Assembly: GCA_043727235.1 (NCBI GenBank)
Contig: JAYSYX010000045.1
Coordinates: 1 to 15,268, forward strand
Source: UBA7236 sp043727235
Lineage (GTDB): Bacteria > Bacteroidota > Bacteroidia > Chitinophagales > BACL12
DNA: 15,268 nucleotides
Reading direction: 5' to 3'
The notes below the pieces were generated by a model. It was not told the origin of the DNA. It did no database searches and saw only the letters and a program-made list of their open reading frames with translations. Shown here piece by piece: positions 7,801 through 12,907 of the stretch. Position numbers and translations under genes: made by a program. The stretch's first letter is position 1, and every line of letters starts with the position of its first letter.

Positions 7801-8502
7801 TTAAAATTTTTCAAATTGTGCTTGACAAGGAACAATTACAGCTCCGTCCTGAGCTGTATAATCCAGATCAAACTTAGTGTTACCAACGATTCCGGTAGTT
7901 ACAATACCATCTGCATCAAAATAGATAGTAGTTCCTGGAAGGTTATAATCGTCAACTATCAGTTCATCATTAAGATTTCCCTGAAAGAAAACTGGAACAA
8001 CCACACCAACTCCATAGGCTCCAAAATTTTCAAAGATCAATTCATCCGAGTCGCCGCCTGAAGAAATTGTTACTACATAATCGTTGATCTCATAAGGAAC
8101 ACCGGCTTCACCATAAATACCGTCACCATCCATATCGCATTCCTCATGCACATTATAGAGTCCAACATAAGCCGTCTTGTTCATTACTACACGAACAATA
8201 CGTGTTGTTGTTCCGATATTTCCGGCTTCATCAGTAACGCTATAGCTTACTTCATATTCGCCGATCTCATCTGTGTCTACATCGGTATCATCAACTACTA
8301 CAGTTGCACTGATATCACCGTCTTCGTCATCTGTTGCAGTAAATCCGGGATCAGTATAAGTTCCGCCGAGTTCAACCACCAATGGATCGTCGCCTTCAAG
8401 TACTATAGTTGGTGTACTAAGGTCATCTACGCCGCAACCAGTAAACATAAGGGTTGTTGTGGTTATCACAGCGAGGGTCAAAATTGAAATTTTAGTCTTC
8501 AT
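7801..8502 (-). CDS. Acidic lipoprotein with DUF5011-like Ig-fold domain
   Basis: This is a 233-residue predicted lipoprotein. The signal sequence ends in the lipobox MFTGC with the lipidated Cys at 23. Residues 31-107 form a DUF5011-type Ig-like domain, with TYTDPGFTATDDEDGDIS and SYSVTDEAGNIG as signatures; it is very rich in Asp (DDEDGD, DDTDVDTDE). A DMDGDG run at 123-128 looks like a calcium-binding loop of the thrombospondin-3/EF-hand kind. The C-terminal part (about 111-233) starts AYVGLYNVHEEC and ends with a Cys-containing strand; I recognise it only as a common companion of DUF5011 in Bacteroidota lipoproteins. It is paralogous to the lipoprotein at 7075-7710 and appears less A+T-rich than its neighbours, judged by eye. 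It is a stand-alone unit: a terminator follows, and a divergent gene lies upstream. A near-consensus box TAGTATTTG (one base too wide) at 8571-8579 may be its promoter. Confidence 0.8.
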   Translation of the reverse strand: MKTKISILTLAVITTTTLMFTGCGVDDLSTPTIVLEGDDPLVVELGGTYTDPGFTATDDEDGDISATVVVDDTDVDTDEIGEYEVSYSVTDEAGNIGTTTRIVRVVMNKTAYVGLYNVHEECDMDGDGIYGEAGVPYEINDYVVTISSGGDSDELIFENFGAYGVGVVVPVFFQGNLNDELIVDDYNLPGTTIYFDADGIVTTGIVGNTKFDLDYTAQDGAVIVPCQAQFEKF

Positions 8503-8538
8503 AATTTGTTTTGTTTAAAAAAGTTTCTCGAATTGAGC

Positions 8539-8566
8539 TTTGATTATTTTTATATTTTTACCTTTG
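8539..8566 (+). promoter_or_regulatory. Putative Bacteroidota promoter (TTTG ... TACCTTTG) for the Met-rich lipoprotein
   Basis: The plus strand carries TTTG at 8539-8542 and an exact -7 box TACCTTTG at 8559-8566, separated by 16 bases; another TTG at 8533-8535 gives a 23-base spacing. The box ends 39 bases before the ATG at 8606, leaving an untranslated leader of about 30 bases. It lies in the divergent region between two lipoprotein genes. This is the best promoter candidate in the window because both elements are present. Confidence 0.6.
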
Positions 8567-8605
8567 TAGTCAAATACTATTCCAAAAATTTCAAAAACAA
8601 ACAAT

Positions 8606-8944
8606 ATGAAAATCAAAATCTTATTTTTCGTTGTATCCGCAGGTTTAATTCTTGCATCATGTACTGACAAAGAAGCCGCAGATAAAATGGCTCAAATGGA
8701 AAAAGACATGCAAGCTTCTGATAGCACTTGTATGGCTGAAAAGACCATGATGATGGATTCCATCATGAGCATGCAAAAAACAATTATGGAAATGTCTGTG
8801 GCTGCTGCTACTTCTTCCAAAACAACTACAACTACCGTAAAAACTACCACTCCTGAAGTTAAAAAAGCAGAAATTGGTACAAAATCAACTGACGGTAAAA
8901 AAGTAGACATCAAGAAAAAAGGCGGCGCAACCGGTGGAAATTAA
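8606..8944 (+). CDS. Small methionine-rich lipoprotein of unknown function
   Basis: I do not recognise a family for this 112-residue protein. The N-terminus is a lipoprotein signal with lipobox LASC and Cys 19. Residues 20-65 are a likely helical or coiled segment that is strikingly methionine-rich (11 Met between residues 28 and 63, including an MMM run and several MxxM pairs) and contains one further Cys at 42. A Thr/Ser-rich linker follows (about 68-83), then a basic Lys/Gly-rich tail (about 86-112). The layout suggests a membrane-anchored rod with a basic end, possibly contacting peptidoglycan or another anionic surface. Met clusters can also bind Cu(I)/Ag(I), but nothing nearby supports metal handling. 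It is very probably real: a good promoter lies upstream, a strong terminator downstream, and the signal peptide is clear. Confidence 0.75.
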   Translation: MKIKILFFVVSAGLILASCTDKEAADKMAQMEKDMQASDSTCMAEKTMMMDSIMSMQKTIMEMSVAAATSSKTTTTTVKTTTPEVKKAEIGTKSTDGKKVDIKKKGGATGGN

Positions 8945-8969
8945 GAATTTCTAAAATCATACTATAAAG

Positions 8970-8997
8970 AAACCCTGTCGTGAGATGGGGTTTTTTT
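8970..8997 (+). terminator. Intrinsic terminator of the Met-rich lipoprotein gene
   Basis: The hairpin pairs 8970-8979 (AAACCCTGTC) with 8984-8993 (GATGGGGTTT) through ten pairs, two of them G-U, around a GTGA (GNRA-type) tetraloop. A run of seven T at 8991-8997 completes it. It lies 25 bases after the stop at 8944 and has the correct orientation for the plus-strand gene. Confidence 0.88.
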
Positions 8998-9059
8998 GTT
9001 GATTGAGTCCGGGGTTCTGACATGTAGTAGATCTCCTGCGTCGATCACTGCATGTTGCA

Positions 9060-9115
9060 GTTCAGGGTTCTGCGTTCTGAGTTCGGGGTTCTGGGTTCCG
9101 CGTTCTGGGTTCAGG
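9060..9115. repeat. Tandem heptamer array (GTTCnnn) x 8
   Basis: Eight 7-base units follow one another in exact register. Each begins with GTTC and the last three bases vary: AGG, TGC, TGA, GGG, TGG, CGC, TGG, AGG. One further unit, GTTCTGA, lies out of register at 9014-9020. The fixed GTTC with a free triplet differs from ordinary slippage microsatellites, where whole units match. It resembles the short tandemly repeated heptamers reported in other bacterial genomes, notably cyanobacteria, but I cannot assign it to a named family. Its role is unknown. Confidence 0.9.
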
Positions 9116-9243
9116 GTGACGTCGACTTCGAAGCTATTATTTTGATCCTAGGCTTTATTGAGACCTTCGCTGGGAGCGAAAGCCTTAATTTCATCACAAA
9201 AAACGTTTCAATGAAATGGAAATATCCTAATAAAAACCCGGAG

Positions 9244-9274
9244 CTGAGGGTCTCGCTCTTAGCGAGGCTCTCAG
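9244..9274. repeat. Strong 14-bp hairpin, possible 3'-end structure of KMO mRNA
   Basis: Positions 9244-9257 pair with 9261-9274 through 14 consecutive pairs (two G-T wobbles) around a CTT loop. It lies 86 bases past the KMO stop. Read on the minus strand it is followed, after seven bases, by TTTTT (9232-9236), so it could help end KMO transcription, although the wobbles become A-C mismatches on that strand. Read on the plus strand the stem is better. It may instead belong to a dispersed hairpin repeat, since similar TTCGCT/AGCGAA cores occur at 9166-9180. Confidence 0.6.
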
Positions 9275-9360
9275 TAAAGGTAATATTCCCCCTAAAATCC
9301 CGGAGCCAATGAAGCTTTCGCTCTCATGCATAGTCAAGTTTCCACACGAATCGATACTCA

Positions 9361-10716
9361 CTACTCCCCACTCACCCCATCGTTAAACAACATCCCCGCA
9401 ATCTTTTCAAAATACTCCGTTTCCCATTTGTTCCTAATATCGGGCATGGTTAAAATTTTATCGAGGACAGTGTTTTGACGCTTGTATTCTTTTAAGGCAC
9501 TACTATATGGAAGATCACTAAATGACACCATGGAATATACAGGAATAAATTTTGCAGGATATAACTGATTAACTTTTGCTGCAATTTTTTTCTTTAATTG
9601 AAAGTCAGTGTCAGCAACAAGGTCACGCATCTCGATAAAATTTAATTTGGCGAGATCCGCTATGGCATCGCTATTTTTTTTCCTCGACGACTGAAAATTG
9701 GGTAAAATTTTACTCCAATCGTGATTATTTTCATCAATTATTGTGTCCAAAACGGAACAATCTTCAAATCCACAATTCATTCCCTGGCCGTAAAAAGGAA
9801 TTATTGCATGGGCTGCATCACCTATCAATAGGGTATTCCCATTCACCCAGGGGTAACATTTTACGGTCATAAGAGAACCCGTGGGATTATGAAAATAATC
9901 TTGTTTCAGGGTAGGCATAAGAGGAAGAACATCTGGAAAATTTGCCTCAAAAAAGTGTACAAGATCTTCCTCAGTCTTAATGGATTCGAAGGATAAATCA
10001 CCTTTAGAGTGAAAAAACAGGGTGCAGGTAAAACTTCCGTCAAGATTTGGCAATGCAATGAGCATGAAATTCTTTCTTGGCCAAATATGAAGGGCATCTT
10101 TCTCAATCAGCCAACTGTTTCCGGGGCCTGCCGGGATAGATAATTCTTTATATCCATGTTCTTCATAAACCTGTTCGTAGTTGAATTTGTCGGTTTTTAT
10201 CATGGTATATCGCGCCAGACTGAAGGATCCGTCGGCTCCAATAATGAGATCTGGTTGCAGTTTATAGGTGGTCCCGGAGTCTGAATCTTCCATAGTTGCA
10301 AAAGTTCCAGCCAAATCCGTTTCCACAATTCTTTGATTAAAACGAAAGTTTATACCGCTTTTTTCGGCTGCATTAACCAAAGAAATGTTCAAATCGCCTC
10401 TGGAAACAGAGTTTATAGCCTCCCCGGGCTTGCCATATGGCTGAAATGATAAACTTCCATCGAGGGTATGAACCATCCTCCCAGGCATAGGAATGGCCAT
10501 TTTTCGAATTTCCTCCTCCATTTCTACTCCCGCCAAACCTTTCCAACCTCTTTCGCTGATTGCAAGGTTTATGGATCTTCCTCCTGCCGCACCTGTTAAA
10601 CGCAGGTCGGGCCGCCGTTCATAAACCGTTACTTCATAACCTTTTCTTTTCAGATACATACTTAGGAGCGATCCTACCAAACCGGCTCCCATAATGGCGA
10701 TTGTTTTTACCTGCAT
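9361..10716 (-). CDS. kmo: Kynurenine 3-monooxygenase
   Basis: KMO is an FAD- and NADPH-dependent hydroxylase that turns L-kynurenine into 3-hydroxykynurenine, the step before kynureninase on the way from tryptophan to quinolinate and NAD. From the ATG at 10716 it has 451 residues, the usual length for bacterial KMO. The FAD-binding dinucleotide fold starts at residue 4 with GAGLVG at 10-15. GGRSINLAISERG (45-57) is a KMO signature. The DG motif IIGADGSFSLAR is at 159-170 and the GD motif LLIGDAAHAIIPFYGQGMN at 296-314. No membrane anchor is predicted at the C-terminus. I prefer this ATG to a TTG at 10740 (eight residues longer): that TTG lies inside a -7 promoter box and the family starts directly before the FAD strand. 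Kynureninase lies two genes away on the same strand, separated by an opposing cytochrome gene. Confidence 0.95.
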   Translation of the reverse strand: MQVKTIAIMGAGLVGSLLSMYLKRKGYEVTVYERRPDLRLTGAAGGRSINLAISERGWKGLAGVEMEEEIRKMAIPMPGRMVHTLDGSLSFQPYGKPGEAINSVSRGDLNISLVNAAEKSGINFRFNQRIVETDLAGTFATMEDSDSGTTYKLQPDLIIGADGSFSLARYTMIKTDKFNYEQVYEEHGYKELSIPAGPGNSWLIEKDALHIWPRKNFMLIALPNLDGSFTCTLFFHSKGDLSFESIKTEEDLVHFFEANFPDVLPLMPTLKQDYFHNPTGSLMTVKCYPWVNGNTLLIGDAAHAIIPFYGQGMNCGFEDCSVLDTIIDENNHDWSKILPNFQSSRKKNSDAIADLAKLNFIEMRDLVADTDFQLKKKIAAKVNQLYPAKFIPVYSMVSFSDLPYSSALKEYKRQNTVLDKILTMPDIRNKWETEYFEKIAGMLFNDGVSGE

Positions 10717-10737
10717 GTTATTATTTATTACCTCCGA

Positions 10738-10745
10738 CAAAAATA
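10738..10745 (-). promoter_or_regulatory. Putative -7 promoter box (TATTTTTG) for kmo
   Basis: The minus strand reads TATTTTTG, an exact TAnnTTTG match, ending 21 bases before the chosen ATG at 10716. A GGAGG sequence lies between box and start (13 bases before the ATG). The possible TTG start at 10740 is part of this box, which argues against it. No -33 element at standard spacing was found. Confidence 0.4.
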
Positions 10746-10836
10746 GGTTTATTTATAAATTATGGTTGTGAATAAAATCACATCAAAAACTATAATGGTA
10801 AAATTTTAATATTTTTATAATCTAAACCCAAATAGA

Positions 10837-11418
10837 ATGAAAAAAGCAACCACCTATTTACTCGCATTAATTTGCACAACATTAATTATTTACAGCTGTT
10901 CAAAATCCACTGAAAAAACAGGTGAAGAAAAAACAGCGATGACTCCCGAAGAAATGATTAAACGCGGAGAATTTTTAGTTTCCTGGGGAGGATGTAATGA
11001 CTGTCATACTCCAAAAACTATGACAGCACAAGGACCTGCAATGGACATGAGCAAAATGTTATCAGGGCATAGGGCAGATGCTACACTGGCACCTTATGAT
11101 TCTACCATGATAGGACCTTGGTTTTTGCTGTATTCAGAACTTACAGCAGCAGTTGGACCATGGGGCACAAGTTATGCCGCAAACCTCACTCCGCATGAAA
11201 CAGGAATTAAAAACTGGACTGAAGAAACATTTATTAATATTTTCAAAACCGGAAAACATTTAGGTTTAGAAAATGGAAGACCTATTATGCCGCCTATGCC
11301 ATGGGAGGCATTTAAAATGTTATCTGAGGAAGATATGAAAGCAATGTTCGCGTATTTAAAATCTATTCCTCCGGTTGATAATATGGTTCCGGCGTATTCG
11401 CCTCCGGGGATGGATTGA
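10837..11418 (+). CDS. Lipoprotein c-type cytochrome (mono-haem)
   Basis: This is a 193-residue periplasmic or outer-membrane electron carrier. The signal sequence ends IIYSC with the lipidated Cys at 21. Haem c is attached at CNDCH (C53, C56, H57), and the sixth ligand is probably Met 151 or Met 154 in MPPMPW. Sequences around GGCNDCHTPK, LSGHR, ANLTPHETGIKNWTEE and DMKAMFAYLKSIPPVDNMVP match the cytochrome c domains that accompany periplasmic dehydrogenases. Only one CxxCH is present. No dehydrogenase or oxidase gene is beside it. It lies between kmo (divergent) and kynureninase (convergent). Haem maturation and export are expected through the Sec pathway and a Ccs/Ccm system that is not in the window. 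Its partner is unknown. Confidence 0.88.
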   Translation: MKKATTYLLALICTTLIIYSCSKSTEKTGEEKTAMTPEEMIKRGEFLVSWGGCNDCHTPKTMTAQGPAMDMSKMLSGHRADATLAPYDSTMIGPWFLLYSELTAAVGPWGTSYAANLTPHETGIKNWTEETFINIFKTGKHLGLENGRPIMPPMPWEAFKMLSEEDMKAMFAYLKSIPPVDNMVPAYSPPGMD

Positions 11419-11422
11419 AAAA

Positions 11423-11454
11423 AATGAAGGAATGAAGGAATGAAAGAATGAAGG
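11423..11454. repeat. Tandem octamer repeat (AATGAAGG) x 4
   Basis: Four consecutive 8-base units read AATGAAGG, AATGAAGG, AATGAAAG and AATGAAGG, followed by a broken unit AACG. The array begins five bases after the cytochrome stop at 11418, in the convergent gap before kynureninase. It is consistent with strand slippage. I see no coding role; the opposite strand simply gives an open frame rich in Phe, Ser and His. Confidence 0.85.
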
Positions 11455-11468
11455 AACGCCCTCGATCT

Positions 11469-11489
11469 ACCAGGTTTTTTTAACCTGGT
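11469..11489. terminator. Symmetrical hairpin between convergent genes, probable bidirectional terminator
   Basis: ACCAGGTT at 11469-11476 pairs perfectly with AACCTGGT at 11482-11489 around a TTTTT loop. An outer CCCTC/GAGGG pairing (11459-11463 with 11496-11500) is also possible. It lies 50 bases after the cytochrome stop and 35 bases after the kynureninase stop, the usual place for a shared terminator. No long T-run follows on either side, so termination may be Rho-assisted, or this may be a structural repeat. Confidence 0.55.
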
Positions 11490-11524
11490 GGGTCTGAGGG
11501 AATTGTGAAGATAGAAGATTGGGC

Positions 11525-12802
11525 TTAATTCTCTTCCATAATTTTTGCAAATCTCCATACATCCTCAAACGAATTATAGAGTGGCACAGGGGCAATCCGA
11601 ATCACATCCGGTTCGCGCCAGTCGGCGATGATGCCGTTTTCGGTTAATTTGTTAAAGGTGTTTTTACCGTCTTTTTCCATTACGATGGATAATTGGCAGC
11701 CGCGTTCATCGGGGTTTGATGGTGTAATTATTTTAAGATCTTTTCTTTTTCCCTTCAATAATAAATATTCGAGATAAGCGGTAAGTAATAAACTTTTTTC
11801 GCGCAAATTTTTCATTCCTGCTTTATCAAAAATTTCGAGTGATGCGCGATGTGCTGCCATAGAAAAAATTTGTGCATTGCTCATTTGCCAACCTGCTGCA
11901 CCTTGTTGTGGGAAAAACCCCTTTTGCATTTTAAAACGGGTACTTTCTTCATTTCCCCACCATCCGCTTAAACGCGGTAATAAACTATTATTTGCATGTT
12001 TTTCGTGAATAAAAACTCCGCTGCTTCCACCGGGACCCGAATTTAAATATTTATAAGAACACCATGTAGCAAAATCAACATCCCAGTCGTGTAAATTTAA
12101 TTCCACGTTTCCAGCTGCGTGGGCAAGATCAAATCCTACCACAATTTCTTCAGAACATTTTTTTGCAAAAGCTGTTATTTTTTGCATGTCAAATAATTGT
12201 CCGGTGTAATAATTTACTCCGCCTATCATAATTAATGCAAGTTCATTTTTATTTTTTTCTATTGCAGTTAAAATATCTTCAGTACGCAAAGTATATTCTC
12301 CTTCCCTGGGCATTAATTCAATAATGGTTTCATTCGGATCATACCCATGAAATTTCACCTGATTTTCTATGGCATATTGATCGGAGGGAAATGCCATATA
12401 TTCCATCATGATCTTATATCGCATTTTTGTTGGGCGATAAAAGCTGATCAAAAGCAGATTTAAATTTACGGTGAGTGTATTCATCACTACCACTTCAATT
12501 GGTTTTGCTCCAACTAAACGCGCAGTTTGTTCTTCCAGAAAATGATGGTAATACAACCAGGGATTTTTTGCGTGTAAATGTCCTTCCACACCAAATGTTT
12601 CCCAGTCTTTTAATTCCTGTTCTATAAATGATCTTGTTGATCTAGGCTGAAGTCCGAGTGAATTTCCAGTGAAATAAATGGAATCCTTTCCATTGAATTG
12701 CGGGAAATAAAATAATTCTCTAAAATGTTTCAGATTATCCTGTGCGTCCAGATCTTTAGCAAATTGCAGATCATTTTTAAATTGCGGAATCGTTTGCGGC
12801 AT
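11525..12802 (-). CDS. kynU: Kynureninase
   Basis: Kynureninase is a PLP enzyme that cleaves 3-hydroxykynurenine (or kynurenine) to 3-hydroxyanthranilate (or anthranilate) and alanine. The protein has 425 residues, a typical length. The PLP lysine is K251 in WCSYKYLNSGPGG (247-259). D225 and H228 in GFDLAHAAGN contact the cofactor ring. The N-terminal IYFTGNSLGLQP (42-53) and the LSGWWGN segment (278-284) are family signatures, and the C-terminal DVIRIAPVPLYNS matches the small domain. It acts in the cytoplasm directly after KMO. With KMO next to it, NAD synthesis from tryptophan is the likely purpose; the remaining enzymes (tryptophan dioxygenase, formamidase, 3-hydroxyanthranilate dioxygenase) are not in the window. 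The ATG start has a -7 box only four bases upstream and no other Met before residue 107, so the mRNA may be leaderless. Confidence 0.96.
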   Translation of the reverse strand: MPQTIPQFKNDLQFAKDLDAQDNLKHFRELFYFPQFNGKDSIYFTGNSLGLQPRSTRSFIEQELKDWETFGVEGHLHAKNPWLYYHHFLEEQTARLVGAKPIEVVVMNTLTVNLNLLLISFYRPTKMRYKIMMEYMAFPSDQYAIENQVKFHGYDPNETIIELMPREGEYTLRTEDILTAIEKNKNELALIMIGGVNYYTGQLFDMQKITAFAKKCSEEIVVGFDLAHAAGNVELNLHDWDVDFATWCSYKYLNSGPGGSSGVFIHEKHANNSLLPRLSGWWGNEESTRFKMQKGFFPQQGAAGWQMSNAQIFSMAAHRASLEIFDKAGMKNLREKSLLLTAYLEYLLLKGKRKDLKIITPSNPDERGCQLSIVMEKDGKNTFNKLTENGIIADWREPDVIRIAPVPLYNSFEDVWRFAKIMEEN

Positions 12803-12806
12803 GTCA

Positions 12807-12814
12807 CAAAGTTA
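12807..12814 (-). promoter_or_regulatory. Putative -7 promoter box (TAACTTTG) for kynU
   Basis: The minus strand reads TAACTTTG, an exact TAnnTTTG match and the same octamer as the box before the LytTR regulator. It ends four bases before the kynU ATG, so transcription would start at or within a base or two of the start codon. No -33 TTG at standard spacing is visible, which lowers confidence. Confidence 0.35.
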
Positions 12815-12858
12815 AATCTCCCCGCAATAATACCTATAATGCTATGCCACAAATTTTC

Positions 12859-12866
12859 TATATTTG
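12859..12866 (+). promoter_or_regulatory. Putative -7 promoter box (TATATTTG) for the PIF1-like helicase
   Basis: The plus strand reads TATATTTG, an exact TAnnTTTG match, ending 41 bases before the helicase ATG at 12908. The divergent gap between kynU and the helicase is 105 bases and holds one candidate box on each strand. No clear -33 TTG was found upstream. Confidence 0.4.
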
Positions 12867-12907
12867 ACTCCTTAAGTTTATCCTTTTAAAATGACCCTTA
12901 TTAAATT

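Larger units (their letters stand above)
8998..9360. other. Non-coding, highly structured intergenic region with repeats
   Basis: No convincing gene lies in these 363 bases. An open frame at 9052-9312 translates the heptamer array and hairpins into an unlikely peptide, has no signal or domain, and is discarded. The region holds the GTTCnnn heptamer array (9060-9115), an imperfect hairpin around 9150-9185 (AGGCTTT pairing with AAAGCCT, or TTCGCT with AGCGAA), a 14-bp stem hairpin (9244-9274), and a degenerate direct repeat sharing CCCGGAGC at 9237-9244 and 9299-9306. The left boundary is the terminator of the plus-strand lipoprotein gene; the right boundary is the 3' end of the minus-strand KMO gene. 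The two flanking genes therefore converge here. Confidence 0.75.

Noticed and set aside
8146..8487. Plus-strand open frame of 113 codons
   Set aside because: It is antisense to the acidic DUF5011 lipoprotein, has Cys/Ile/Ser-rich noise composition and shows no family features.
9060..9115. CRISPR array
   Set aside because: Units are 7 bases with no spacers, and no cas gene is present.
9052..9312. Open frame of 86 codons in the repeat-rich gap
   Set aside because: It reads through the GTTCnnn array and both hairpins, has no signal, domain or plausible promoter, and its composition follows the repeats.
10717..10740. Longer KMO starting at TTG 10740
   Set aside because: The TTG lies in the TATTTTTG promoter box; the ATG at 10716 gives the family's normal start.
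11172..11558. Minus-strand open frame of 128 codons over the cytochrome 3' end and octamers
   Set aside because: It is antisense to the cytochrome gene, its Phe/Ser/His-rich stretch comes from the octamer repeat, and it overlaps the kynU end.
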